Shown here: piece by piece, positions 24,848 to 33,525 of the stretch
Layout: every line of letters starts with the position of its first letter
How positions within the stretch are numbered: position 1 is the first letter of the stretch
Assembly (NCBI GenBank): GCA_043748015.1
Contig: JAYTOA010000182.1
Span: 13,226 to 77,225 of the forward strand
Reading direction: 5' to 3'
Length of the DNA: 64,000 nucleotides
From: JAIBBG01 sp043748015
Lineage (GTDB): Bacteria > Bacteroidota > Bacteroidia > Flavobacteriales_D > Sanyastnellaceae
Program-made: the position numbers and the translations under genes
Notes under the pieces: generated by a model
What the model was told of the DNA's origin: nothing
Databases searched by the model: none
What the model saw: the letters and a program-made list of their open reading frames with translations, nothing else

Positions 24848-25641
24848 AATTCGCTCATCGCACCCAAACCAAAAAGTGCGAAATCATATCTGACAGGATC
24901 TGTCGGATCAAATGACCGGAGTTGCGCGTCGAGTTCCTCAACCGCTTTCCGGTCATTTTGTTTTCGGTGCAGTAATTCCAGTTTTCGAGCAATGTTTCCA
25001 GAATGAATATCCAATGGAATTGACAGTGACGACATTGGAATGCCTCGCCATATTCCGAAATCAACACCCCGATTGTCGTGCCGTACCATCCAACGCAAAA
25101 ACATATTCAACCTTTTGGCTGATGAACCTTTGGATGGATCCGAAACATGTTTAAAACTGCGTGAAGAGGAAATGCCTTCGAAGAACTTCTCTTTGAAATT
25201 TGTGATTGCCAGACAAGTGTTTTGTTCTTTTATCATGCCATCCGTGAAAATTTTTTCCATTCCTCCGGCGTCATTATATATGCGTTGTAAAGACTTTACG
25301 AATTGAAGGAGATCCGTTGCGTTAAAAGTTCTGTGGACGAAATTGTCAAGACGCTTCAAATCAGTTTTATTGTGATGCATAATGAACTGATGCGGCTCAT
25401 TGTCCATCAACAACATCATCTTGTTCGCATTGGCGACAATCGATTTTCTATTGCCCCATGAAATTGTTGCCGTTAGGAAACCTGAAATTTCTATGTCCTC
25501 CTTTCTTGTAAACTGATGTGGAATCGAAATCGGATCGTGCTCGATAAAAGCGTTTGTATTGAATCGATCGGCTTGCTCATCAAGAAAAGATTTGAGATCG
25601 ACTCGTGACCATTGATCAAATTTAAAAGGCTTTGGCTTCAC
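24844..25641 (-). CDS. TIGR02757 family protein (DUF2400)
   Basis: A 265-residue protein of the conserved TIGR02757/DUF2400 family, with blocks EHDPISIPHQFTRKEDIEISGFLTATISWGNR, GSSAKRLNMFLRWMVRHDNRGVDFGIWRGI and LSIPLDIHSGNIARKLELL. The helical layout, in particular 'R-x-N-M-F-L-R-W-M', resembles HhH-type DNA glycosylases, but the biochemical activity is unknown. The 3' end overlaps fadE by four bases in a convergent arrangement. It is translated just after the DUF4159 gene. Confidence 0.88.
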   Translation of the reverse strand: MKPKPFKFDQWSRVDLKSFLDEQADRFNTNAFIEHDPISIPHQFTRKEDIEISGFLTATISWGNRKSIVANANKMMLLMDNEPHQFIMHHNKTDLKRLDNFVHRTFNATDLLQFVKSLQRIYNDAGGMEKIFTDGMIKEQNTCLAITNFKEKFFEGISSSRSFKHVSDPSKGSSAKRLNMFLRWMVRHDNRGVDFGIWRGIPMSSLSIPLDIHSGNIARKLELLHRKQNDRKAVEELDAQLRSFDPTDPVRYDFALFGLGAMSEF

Positions 25642-25648
25642 GCTTAAT

Positions 25649-26317
25649 CTACTTGTCTTCTGTTCCCATCAAAGCATATTGTAAAAGATTCGCTCCCATT
25701 CTAAGCGCCTTGGTGCGAGCTTCTTCGGAATCTTTGTGCACAGCAAAATCTTCCCAACCATCACCGAGATCGCATTCGAAATCGTAAAATACTACAAGCC
25801 TGCCTTCATACAAAAGACCAAATCCCTGTGGTGCCTTTTTCTCGTGTTCATGAATTTTCGGCAAGCCATTCTGGAAGTTGTAAGATTGATGATAAATAGG
25901 ATGACTGAAGGGCAATTCAATAAGATCCAATTCCGGAAAAATCTTTTTCAATTCTTTACGCACGAACTTATCCATTCCATAATTATCAGAAATGTGAAGG
26001 AAACCACCACCAATCAAATATCTGCGAAGGTTTGATGCATCATCTGAGTTGAACACCACGTTGCCATGCCCAGTCATATGAACAAACGGATAATTGATGA
26101 TCTCGGGACTTCCGGCATCGATGTAAGGCACTTCCGGATCAATGTTCATGCTGAGATTCTTGTTCACGAAATCCACGAGATTGGGAACGCTTGTAGGATT
26201 GGCATAGTAGTCGCCACCGCCTTTATACTTCAACACAGCAATTTTATACCCCGGTGGATGAGTTGCAAACGAAGAGAACAAAATAAATAGCGCAATGGCT
26301 AGAGTTGATCTAAACAT
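25649..26317 (-). CDS. DUF4159 domain-containing secreted protein
   Basis: A 222-residue protein with a signal peptide (MFRSTLAIALFILFSSFATH). The DUF4159 domain covers most of the rest: IAVLKYKGGGDYYANPTSVPNLVDFVNK, VHMTGHGNVVFNSDDASNLRRYLIGGGFLHISDNYGMD, and ELDLIELPFSHPIYHQSYNF. The fold is glutamine-amidotransferase-like in this family, but no function has been shown. ATG 26317 is preferred to the upstream TTG. Seven bases separate it from the TIGR02757 gene. Confidence 0.87.
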   Translation of the reverse strand: MFRSTLAIALFILFSSFATHPPGYKIAVLKYKGGGDYYANPTSVPNLVDFVNKNLSMNIDPEVPYIDAGSPEIINYPFVHMTGHGNVVFNSDDASNLRRYLIGGGFLHISDNYGMDKFVRKELKKIFPELDLIELPFSHPIYHQSYNFQNGLPKIHEHEKKAPQGFGLLYEGRLVVFYDFECDLGDGWEDFAVHKDSEEARTKALRMGANLLQYALMGTEDK

Positions 26318-26419
26318 AGAGATGAATTTTCGTCTCAAAGATAATGTCGCAATGCAAGGCCAATCTTCAACGATTTTCCTAAATAGTGTTTCGCTGAACT
26401 ATTTTAGTAAAAATTTTCC

Positions 26420-26806
26420 ATGAAGAAAATCATCTTTACCCCGAATGCACCTGAGCCAATTGGTCCGTATAGCCAAGCTGTTTTGACCAATGACATTTTA
26501 TACATAAGCGGACAAATTGCAATCGATCCTGTAACTCAAACATATGAGCCAAATGGAATTGAAGAAGAAACCACTCAAGTCATGAAAAATCTTGATTCGA
26601 TTCTCAAAGCTGCCGACATGTCATTTTCAGATGTGATCAAGACCAGTATTTTTCTTGCCGATATGAATGATTTCGCTAAAGTGAATGCCATCTATAGTTT
26701 GCACTTCTCGAAAGATTTTCCTGCGCGGGAAACGGTTGAAGTTTCTGTTTTACCTAAAAACAGCAAAGTCGAAATTTCAATGGTGGCCATTGCTTCCAGA
26801 AAGTAA
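26420..26806 (+). CDS. ridA: RidA family enamine/imine deaminase
   Basis: A 128-residue trimeric RidA/YjgF protein that hydrolyses reactive 2-aminoacrylate-type enamines. Motifs are APEPIGPYSQAV, LYISGQIAIDP, VIKTSIFLADMNDFAKVNAIY, and FPARETVEVSVLPKNSKVEI. The R in PARETV corresponds to the key carboxylate-binding Arg. Length is normal. Confidence 0.95.
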   Translation: MKKIIFTPNAPEPIGPYSQAVLTNDILYISGQIAIDPVTQTYEPNGIEEETTQVMKNLDSILKAADMSFSDVIKTSIFLADMNDFAKVNAIYSLHFSKDFPARETVEVSVLPKNSKVEISMVAIASRK

Positions 26807-26882
26807 ATACTTCTACATTGAGTTCAGAATTCAATGAACCATGCTCAAAATCTATTGTTCTACGTTTAATCAAATCATCGCC

Positions 26883-27047
26883 ATGTTTCTCGAGAAAATT
26901 CTATACTACCTCAATCCAAGAAATCTTTTCCGCAAAGAGAAAGCGGATTTGAATCTCCGATTCATGCACAGCATCAATAAGATTTCTATACTGATGTTTG
27001 TGATCTGCCTTGTAGTTCTTGTGATCCGATGGATCGGCAGACATTGA
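26883..27047 (+). CDS. Small membrane protein, DUF6728-like
   Basis: A 54-residue protein starting MFLEKILYYLNPRNLFRKEK with one C-terminal membrane segment (ISILMFVICLVVLVIRWI). The 'YYLNPRNLFRK' start resembles small Bacteroidota proteins grouped as DUF6728. It is not a firm match, and the function is unknown. A longer start at 26841 is possible. It ends directly against the gldD stop on the opposite strand. Confidence 0.6.
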   Translation: MFLEKILYYLNPRNLFRKEKADLNLRFMHSINKISILMFVICLVVLVIRWIGRH

Positions 27048-27641
27048 CTATTTCCAATGAATCGAATTGGTGATATGCATCACATCTTCTCTGAGGAATG
27101 AAAGCACCGGCGCTATCGAATCTGTATTTGGCGTATTGTAGAAATACAAAGAGCCGCGCAGAAAATGATTCACGCTGTCGGTCAGAAAAAATTGCAATTG
27201 GGAAGCCGCGTCTCCTTCGATATCATAGACAATTCCATAAACGTGATTTGTACTGTCATTGATCATTGTTCGCTTCAATGCAGACGCTTTCATCTCGTGC
27301 TTTGCTGCAAAACCATACGAGTCGCGCAACAATTCACCCAGATTTTTCCCAACTGGCATATACGTGCAATGAAGTCTTGCATTCTGACCGGGAAAAAAAA
27401 TATTGAACCAACAAGAGTCCACTGATATGTGTTCTTTGAATAATTCTACGTGCGAATACAATGGGATATCAAACTGAATTGGACAAGAGAATTGATGCAA
27501 TTCATATTTTTTCTCAGGAAGATCTATTCTGAAATAACCACGCGGCTTAGGAATGTCGGCATTACGATCGGAAAAAAAATACCAATAGCTGCCGTAAACG
27601 AGAAGCGCCAACAACACTAGCAATAAAGTTCTTCGCATCAT
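27048..27641 (-). CDS. gldD: Gliding motility protein GldD
   Basis: A 197-residue GldD homologue. The family core starts at PKPRGYFRIDLPEKKYE, followed by CPIQFDIP, CWFNIFFPGQNARLHCTYMPV and VYGIVYDIEGDAASQLQFFLTDSVNHFLRGSLYFYNTPN. GldD is an envelope protein needed for gliding and secretion through the T9SS. Homologues are usually lipoproteins; here the N-terminus has a membrane segment but no Cys in lipobox position, so it would be anchored by the segment. It is last gene of mutY - ssb - gldE - gldD. Confidence 0.9.
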   Translation of the reverse strand: MMRRTLLLVLLALLVYGSYWYFFSDRNADIPKPRGYFRIDLPEKKYELHQFSCPIQFDIPLYSHVELFKEHISVDSCWFNIFFPGQNARLHCTYMPVGKNLGELLRDSYGFAAKHEMKASALKRTMINDSTNHVYGIVYDIEGDAASQLQFFLTDSVNHFLRGSLYFYNTPNTDSIAPVLSFLREDVMHITNSIHWK

Positions 27642-27663
27642 AGTCGCTTCAATTTAAAAATTC

Positions 27664-29022
27664 TCATCGATCCTTTTCGACATCTCCAGTAACGCCAGAT
27701 GGCAAAGTGATTTTTATTCTACTGATTTTTCTTTTGTCTGCGGCTTCGATGAAGAATTCAAACCCTTCAAATTGCACAACGTCGCCCTGTTGAAGGATAC
27801 GACCGGCCTGCTCAATTAGAAAACCCGCCAGCGTGCTACTATCGCCTCGAGAATCTTCAAAAGATGAAGTGTCCATCTCAATTATTTTATACATGTCCAC
27901 CAATGTCATCTTCCCTTCAACAAGGTATGTATGATCATCAAGCTTCGAGTATTGTAAATCCTCTTCATCGAATTCATCAGAAATATCGCCTACAATTTCC
28001 TCGAGTATATCTTCCAATGTCACAAGTCCTGATGTTCCTCCATACTCATCGACTACAATAGCCAGATGGATTTTTGCTTGTTGAAACTCTTGCAACAGAT
28101 CATCAATTTTCTTGTTCTCGGGAACGAAAAACGGTTGTTTGATCAATTGTTGCCAGTCATAATCTATCGCATCAATATGTGGCAACAAATCTTTGATGAA
28201 TAAAAATCCGGCAATCTCATCGGGTGAATCACTCATCACCGGCATGCGCGAATAGCCCTTCTCAAGCACAGTATTCAATACCTGGGCATAGGAATCTGTA
28301 TTTCTCAAAAATGTAATGTCCATGCGTGATGTCATGATCTGACTCGCTTCCTTTTCGCCAAAAGTGACAATGCCTTCCAGAATTTTGTGTTCCTCCACTG
28401 TACGTTCGTCATCGGCCGTAAGCTCAAGAGCATGGCCAAGTTCATCAACGGAGATGTTGCTGTGAATTCTGCTTTTTATTACGTTTTCCAACAATGACGA
28501 TGTGCCCATTAGAAACCAAGTAACCGGACTGAGCATTTTTTGTATGACTTTAAGTGGCCCGGACATCAAGCGTGCCACCTGCACGTTGTTCGCAGTTGCA
28601 TATACCTTGGGAATTACTTCGCAAAAAAGTACAATGACGAATGTGATCAACACTACATCAACAAGTGTTCTCATCCAATCAGGTGTGCCCAATGGAAGTA
28701 GATCTGTTGTCAATTGCGTTGCCAAAAGAATGATTGCAATGTTTACGGCACTGTTGGCAATGAGAATCGTTGCCAGCAATTTCTTTGGTCCTTGCACTCT
28801 GTCCGGTGTTTCAAGCAATCCAATGATCCGCTGATCGGCAGAACTCTTAGATTCGGAAAGTTCAGACTTCTGTGTGGGTGAAAGCGAAAAAAGTGCGACC
28901 TCACTGCTCGAAACGAGGGCGCTGCATATTAATAAAAGAAGCACAAGCAGAAATGGGCCTGTGCTACTTAATACACTTAGTATTATGATTTCGCTGATAT
29001 GAACGAGCGGTATAGGTTCCAA
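27664..29022 (-). CDS. gldE: Gliding motility-associated protein GldE (CNNM/CorC-like)
   Basis: A 452-residue membrane protein. DUF21/CNNM-type membrane segments lie at ~15-175 (SSEVALFSLSPTQ, the family hallmark), then a CBS pair (~225-345, with VMT-like IMTSRMDITFL and GYSRMPVM...IHLAIVVDEYGGTSGLVTLEDILEEIVGDI), then a CorC_HlyC domain (~360-445). GldE works with GldD in gliding. The annotated start is TTG at 29022; no better ATG is upstream. Confidence 0.92.
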   Translation of the reverse strand: MEPIPLVHISEIIILSVLSSTGPFLLVLLLLICSALVSSSEVALFSLSPTQKSELSESKSSADQRIIGLLETPDRVQGPKKLLATILIANSAVNIAIILLATQLTTDLLPLGTPDWMRTLVDVVLITFVIVLFCEVIPKVYATANNVQVARLMSGPLKVIQKMLSPVTWFLMGTSSLLENVIKSRIHSNISVDELGHALELTADDERTVEEHKILEGIVTFGEKEASQIMTSRMDITFLRNTDSYAQVLNTVLEKGYSRMPVMSDSPDEIAGFLFIKDLLPHIDAIDYDWQQLIKQPFFVPENKKIDDLLQEFQQAKIHLAIVVDEYGGTSGLVTLEDILEEIVGDISDEFDEEDLQYSKLDDHTYLVEGKMTLVDMYKIIEMDTSSFEDSRGDSSTLAGFLIEQAGRILQQGDVVQFEGFEFFIEAADKRKISRIKITLPSGVTGDVEKDR

Positions 29023-29041
29023 ATAAGTCTTTATTATTTAC

Positions 29042-29476
29042 TTAAAATGGAAGATCGTCGTCATCAGCTCCGGAATGAACTACAGGAGGTGCTTCAGCGC
29101 GCTGATTTGTGTTCTGCGTAGCATTCTCGCTGCCGGCTTTGCTTCCTGTAATAACCATTTCCACAACATTCACTTCAGTGAAATACTTGTTTTCACCTTC
29201 CTTGCTTTGGTACTGGCGCGTGCGAAGACTTCCCTCCACATACACTTGTGAGCCTTTGTGAAGATACTGTTGCGCAAGTTTCGCTAAACCTGCTCTGCCT
29301 ACACGGATGTTGTGCCACTCCGTTGGAAGATCAATGCGCTGGTTCTTTTCGCGGTCCCAATAGCTTTCTGTAGTCGCCATTGTGAATGTGCACACTGTGC
29401 CGCCGTTCTCAAAAGTCTTGGTCTCCGGATCTTTGCCGAGATTGCCAAGAAGAATTACTTTGTTAATGCTTGCCAT
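29042..29476 (-). CDS. ssb: Single-stranded DNA-binding protein
   Basis: A 144-residue SSB. The OB-fold comprises residues ~1-108 (INKVILLGNLGKDPETKTFENGGTVCTF, TEWHNIRVGRAGLAKLAQQYLHKGSQVYVEGSLRTRQY), then a short disordered linker and the acidic tip DDDDLPF that recruits repair proteins. It is between mutY and gldE on the same strand. Confidence 0.96.
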   Translation of the reverse strand: MASINKVILLGNLGKDPETKTFENGGTVCTFTMATTESYWDREKNQRIDLPTEWHNIRVGRAGLAKLAQQYLHKGSQVYVEGSLRTRQYQSKEGENKYFTEVNVVEMVITGSKAGSENATQNTNQRAEAPPVVHSGADDDDLPF

Positions 29477-29574
29477 TTGTTTAAAGATTTTAGATAAATA
29501 TTGTTTTTTAACGGAACAAACCTACATCGCCTTTTCCGCATAAATATGTCTAATTGGAATATGGAGTCACCAAG

Positions 29575-30645
29575 TTATGCCATAATATTTTTCCATGCAA
29601 TATTACTCTCAAGATACTTTTCAACCAACCGAGGTATACCATAGTCTTTCATGCTTTGCTTGTTGATACTTAAATAGGCATAACCTTTTATCGCCTTTGC
29701 ATCCTTCAATATCATTTCAATAAAAACCGCATGAATTTTACGATGTGTAAGTACATGCTTGAATACTTCGCTTACACCTGTTACTACCATTTCCTTATTT
29801 ATTGAATGCGATTTGAAAAAATCGCTGATTGCAATTTTCTCTGAAATCGATTCGTTGGTTTCAATGAGAGGAAAGTCGTAAAGGCCACGCCATATACCCT
29901 TTCCCTCGCGTCGTTTCAGATAAACATTTTCCCCATGATGAATCACAAAGTAGTAATACCAAATATTCTTGACAGATGTTTTCTTTTCCTTTAGTGGAAA
30001 ATCATTGACGCGACCACTCTTGTATGCCACACATACAGCTGCGAATGGACACGATTCACAATCCGGACTTGAAGGCCTGCATTGTATTGCACCCAACTCC
30101 ATCATTGCTTGGTTGTGCTGTCCCGGTTGGCTTTTACTGATGATTTCAGCAGCAATTTTTTCAATAACCTTTTTTCCATCTGTGGAATCCACGGGCAATT
30201 CAACGCCGAATATTCTCGACAGCACGCGCATCACGTTGCCATCTATTACAGCCACTTTTTCACCATAACAAAATGAAGCAATTGCCGCTGCTGTGTATGG
30301 ACCAACACCTTTCAATTGTTCCAATCCCTTTGCACTTTCAGGAAATTTTCCCCCATTATCATGATGAATAAATTTGGCCGAAGCATGAAGATTCCTGGCG
30401 CGACTGTAATATCCAAGCCCCTGCCACGCCTTCAATACCTCATCCTCCGTTGCATTTGCCAAATCAGAAACTGTCGGAAATAAACGAGTGAATTTGTAGT
30501 AGTATGAAATCCCTTGATGTACACGCGTTTGCTGTAAAATGATCTCTGATAGCCACACCTTGTAAGGATCATTCGTGTGTCTCCATGGCAAATCACGCTT
30601 ATTTGCTTCGTACCAATTAATAAGTCGCTGACTGAAATTTCTCAT
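29575..30645 (-). CDS. mutY: A/G-specific adenine glycosylase
   Basis: A 356-residue DNA repair enzyme that removes A opposite 8-oxoG. Blocks: LPWRHTNDPYKVWLSEIILQQTRV (with the catalytic Glu), the helix-hairpin-helix LKGVGPYTAAAIASFCYGEKVAVIDGNVMRVLSR (with the catalytic Asp), and the 4Fe-4S cluster Cys residues in QCRPSSPDCESCPFAAVC. A C-terminal NUDIX-like 8-oxoG recognition domain follows (~225-345). ATG 30645 is chosen because the Met is 24 residues before LPWR-like motif, as in homologues. Confidence 0.95.
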   Translation of the reverse strand: MRNFSQRLINWYEANKRDLPWRHTNDPYKVWLSEIILQQTRVHQGISYYYKFTRLFPTVSDLANATEDEVLKAWQGLGYYSRARNLHASAKFIHHDNGGKFPESAKGLEQLKGVGPYTAAAIASFCYGEKVAVIDGNVMRVLSRIFGVELPVDSTDGKKVIEKIAAEIISKSQPGQHNQAMMELGAIQCRPSSPDCESCPFAAVCVAYKSGRVNDFPLKEKKTSVKNIWYYYFVIHHGENVYLKRREGKGIWRGLYDFPLIETNESISEKIAISDFFKSHSINKEMVVTGVSEVFKHVLTHRKIHAVFIEMILKDAKAIKGYAYLSINKQSMKDYGIPRLVEKYLESNIAWKNIMA

Positions 30646-30759
30646 TTGAATTGCAAGAATAGTCTCTGAAGATGCTCTCTCCATCAACTGCTCGGCGGCT
30701 GAAAATGGGACCGAAGGATCTGTTAATTTTTCATTCTGTAACTTTCAGTAAAAGAAGGG

Positions 30760-30789
30760 TTTGAATTTTAGAAATCGAGAGTATATTTG
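30760..30789 (+). promoter_or_regulatory. Promoter of the HU operon (TTTG-N18-TATATTTG)
   Basis: TTTG at 30760-30763 and TATATTTG at 30782-30789 form a full Bacteroidota -33/-7 promoter. The next bases CCGCCCCC are GC-rich, like the discriminators of the tRNA-Lys and tRNA-Met promoters. The leader to the ATG is about 47 bases. Confidence 0.7.
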
Positions 30790-30841
30790 CCGCCCCCAAT
30801 TTGAAAAGCAATTTTTATTCACTAATAAAAAAAATAGGATA

Positions 30842-31141
30842 ATGACAAAGGCGGATATCGTGACAGAGATTTCAAATAAAACCGGAATTGACCGGAATGA
30901 CGTACTAGCAATCGTTGAAGGATTTATGGGTACAGTGAAGAATGCCATGGAGAATGGTGAGAATGTATATCTCCGTGGTTTTGGAAGTTTCATCGTGAAG
31001 AAGCGTGCAGAGAAGCTCGGGCGTAACATTCTGGCTAAGACCAGCGTGGTAATTCCGGCACATTACATCCCTGCATTCAAACCTGCGAAGGAATTCATGG
31101 ATGAAGTGAAAGCTAAAGTTAAAGTTGTTGAACATGCGTAA
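30842..31141 (+). CDS. HU/IHF-family DNA-binding protein
   Basis: A 99-residue nucleoid protein. The DNABII fold is complete: MTKADIVTEISNKTGIDRNDV, the arm entry NVYLRGFGSFIVKKRAEKLGRNI and IPAHYIPAFKPAKEF. The PAHYIPAFKP form (instead of PARVPAFKP) is usual in Bacteroidota IHF-like members. It heads an operon with the TPR protein (8-base overlap), a 31-residue basic protein and rng. Confidence 0.94.
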   Translation: MTKADIVTEISNKTGIDRNDVLAIVEGFMGTVKNAMENGENVYLRGFGSFIVKKRAEKLGRNILAKTSVVIPAHYIPAFKPAKEFMDEVKAKVKVVEHA

Positions 31142-31724
31142 ACACAGGCTCTGGCTTGTTTTACTTATTTTAGGGTCCCTGGGACTCATCGTTCTTTTTT
31201 TACAATTACCTAAACAACCACCTGCTGCAGTCGATAAGATGCAACAGATGGATCCCGATTCGCTGAAACTTCGCCAAGCCATTGATCTGGTGGAAGGAGC
31301 AAATCCCATGGAGGGTATTATGCAATTGCGTGAGTTGATTACTAAAGACTCTACGAACGTTGATGCACAATATTATCTAGGATTGTTCTCAGTGAAAAGC
31401 GGACAATACGATAAAGCCATTGATCGCTTTAATAAAGTATTGGCGCTGCGTCCCGACGATATTAAATATCAAGTGGAAGTTGGATACCAGTTGATGGTAA
31501 TGGATAGCGCAGTACTCGCATTGCGCTGTTTCGAAAAAGGACTGGAGTTGGATTCGACAGATAACAACTCTTTGTTTTTTTCAGCTCAGGCTCTGGAACG
31601 TTTGAACAGGCCGGCTGATGCAAAAAGAAATTACGAAACGCTTTTGAGGCACAACACGGATAGTGTAGTTGCCGAAAAGGTGAACGAATTTATAGAAGTA
31701 TTAAATAAAAAATTAATCCCGTAG
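31134..31724 (+). CDS. Membrane-anchored TPR protein
   Basis: A 196-residue protein: an N-terminal membrane anchor (residues ~6-26, WLVLLILGSLGLIVLFLQ), a short linker rich in Pro, and about three TPR units (~65-170; examples AQYYLGLFSVKSGQYDKAIDRFNKVLAL and SLFFSAQALERLNRPADAKRNYETLL). TPRs bind proteins. The partner is unknown, but the place between HU and rng is conserved in the phylum as far as I recall. The start overlaps the HU gene by eight bases. Confidence 0.88.
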   Translation: MRKHRLWLVLLILGSLGLIVLFLQLPKQPPAAVDKMQQMDPDSLKLRQAIDLVEGANPMEGIMQLRELITKDSTNVDAQYYLGLFSVKSGQYDKAIDRFNKVLALRPDDIKYQVEVGYQLMVMDSAVLALRCFEKGLELDSTDNNSLFFSAQALERLNRPADAKRNYETLLRHNTDSVVAEKVNEFIEVLNKKLIP

Positions 31725-31728
31725 TACA

Positions 31729-31824
31729 ATGCCTTGCGGTAAAAAAAGAAAGCGCCATAAGATGGCGACCCACAAAAGAAAGAAGCGCCTTAGAAAGAAT
31801 CGTCATAAGAAGAAAGTGCGCTAG
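31729..31824 (+). CDS. 31-residue highly basic protein, likely ribosome-associated
   Basis: ATG 31729 opens a 31-codon frame: MPCGKKRKRHKMATHKRKK followed by RLRKNRHKKKVR and TAG. About 60% of residues are Lys, Arg or His, with a Cys at position 3. It lies four bases after the TPR gene and 66 bases before rng, in the same operon. Its composition and size fit small ribosomal proteins that bind rRNA. A Bacteroidota-specific ribosomal protein (bL38) is a possible identity, but I cannot confirm that from the sequence alone. Confidence 0.75.
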   Translation: MPCGKKRKRHKMATHKRKKRLRKNRHKKKVR

Positions 31825-31890
31825 GATCTTCGCGGGATTTCAACGTGGGAATGTTTCATTGCCACGCTGAATCACGCACCCATAGGGTGA

Positions 31891-33492
31891 ATGCTTTTGC
31901 ATTCCCCTGTTTTTCATTTTCCAAATATTCCCTTCTTGACAGGCAACATCGAACTTGTTATTAACGCTACTCCAACTGGAGTGGAAATTGCTTTGCTCAA
32001 AGAGAAAGTATTGATTGAACTGCATCACGAACACCGTAATCAGGAGTATGCAGTCGGCGATATCTATTATGGCAAGGTGAAAAAAATCCTGCCGCATCTC
32101 AATGCTTGCTTCGTGGATGTTGGTTATAGTAAGGATGCATTTCTTCATTACCTGGATCTCGGTCCTCAATTCGCCTCGCTGAATTCTTTCAGCAGAAGAA
32201 CAGCAAATGGCGAACAAAAAAGTTCTGATCTCATGAACTTTCCGGGTCTTGCTGACATCAAGAAGGAAGGGAAAATCAAAGACGTAGTAGGACAAGGTTA
32301 TGCGATTCCGGTGCAAGTTGCGAAGGAACCCATCTCTCAGAAAGGTCCGCGACTCACAGCTGAAATTACTTTGGCCGGTCGTTATCTGGTTCTTGTTCCA
32401 TTCTCTAATAAAGTTTCTCTTTCGGGTAAAATCACCGAAGAGACCGAGCGCGAGCGCTTACGTAAGTTGATGCACAGCATTCGTCCGGCTAGCATGGGTG
32501 TGATTATTCGCACGCAAGCCGAAGGCACGAGCGTTTCAGAACTCGATCAGGATTTACAAGATCTAGTGAAACGTTGGGATGAGATGTACAAGAACATGAA
32601 GACGGCGCGCCCTCCGCAGCGTATTCTTGGTGAGATCAACAAGACATCCTCTATCTTGCGTGATATCCTCAACGAGAATTTCACTGCGATTCATGTCAAC
32701 GATGAACAGATACAGTCTGAGATTAAGACTTATCTCAAAACGTTCAATCACGAGGAAAGCATCGTTAAGATGCATAAGATTCCGGACCTCTTTGATACTT
32801 TCAATGTTTATCGACAGATCAAACAGAGCTTTGCCAAACAAGTGAATCTGAAAAGTGGTGCTTACTTAATTGTGGAGCACACGGAAGCTATGCACGTGAT
32901 CGACGTGAACAGCGGTAATAGAAAAAATTCTACTGTCATCAATCAGGAAGACAACGCGTTCCAAACGAATATGGAATGCGCGAAAGAAATAGCGCGACTA
33001 CTCAGACTGCGCGATATGGGCGGAATTATCTGCATCGACTTTATCGATATGCAGAACAAAGACCACCAGAAAAAACTGAGTGATGTTCTTCGCGATACGA
33101 TGAAAGAAGACAAGGCGAAACACAATGTTTTGCCTCCAAGCAGATTCGGTGTTGTGGAAATTACGCGTGAGCGCGTGAAGCCTGTTACAAAGGTGATCAC
33201 TACAGAAAAATGTCCGAGCTGCGATGGAAAAGGTACCGTGCAATCGTCTCTTCTTTTCACGGAAGAAATTGAGAACAGCGTTCGTTTCCTGATGGAAGAA
33301 GGTCGTCACAAAGAGATCAAACTCCTCGTGCATCCTATGGTGGAGGCTTATCTCAACCGCGGAATTTTCAGTAGTATTTCCAAAACATGGAGAAAGAAAT
33401 ACAAAATGAAATTAACGGTGGAAGCTTCTTCTAATTCTGCATTCCTCGAGTATCATATTTATGATAAAGAAGGAGAAGAGGTGAATTTCTAA
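31891..33492 (+). CDS. rng: Ribonuclease G/E family protein
   Basis: A 533-residue (from the ATG) endoribonuclease for rRNA processing and mRNA decay. The S1 domain is split as in RNase G (ELVINATPTGVEIALLKEKVLIE, YYGKVKKILPHLNACFVDVGYSKDAFLHYLDL), then the RNase H/DNase I-like core with IDVNSGNRKN and ICIDFIDM (catalytic Asp residues), and the zinc-link CPSCDGKGTV (CPxC). A ~50-residue insert sits between the two S1 parts. The true start may be the TTG near 31936 (just before TGNIELVIN), since homologues begin close to ELVIN; the first 15 residues are untypical. Confidence 0.93.
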   Translation: MLLHSPVFHFPNIPFLTGNIELVINATPTGVEIALLKEKVLIELHHEHRNQEYAVGDIYYGKVKKILPHLNACFVDVGYSKDAFLHYLDLGPQFASLNSFSRRTANGEQKSSDLMNFPGLADIKKEGKIKDVVGQGYAIPVQVAKEPISQKGPRLTAEITLAGRYLVLVPFSNKVSLSGKITEETERERLRKLMHSIRPASMGVIIRTQAEGTSVSELDQDLQDLVKRWDEMYKNMKTARPPQRILGEINKTSSILRDILNENFTAIHVNDEQIQSEIKTYLKTFNHEESIVKMHKIPDLFDTFNVYRQIKQSFAKQVNLKSGAYLIVEHTEAMHVIDVNSGNRKNSTVINQEDNAFQTNMECAKEIARLLRLRDMGGIICIDFIDMQNKDHQKKLSDVLRDTMKEDKAKHNVLPPSRFGVVEITRERVKPVTKVITTEKCPSCDGKGTVQSSLLFTEEIENSVRFLMEEGRHKEIKLLVHPMVEAYLNRGIFSSISKTWRKKYKMKLTVEASSNSAFLEYHIYDKEGEEVNF

Positions 33493-33525
33493 AAGATTTC
33501 ACTCACCGTTTTTCTTTACACTTTA

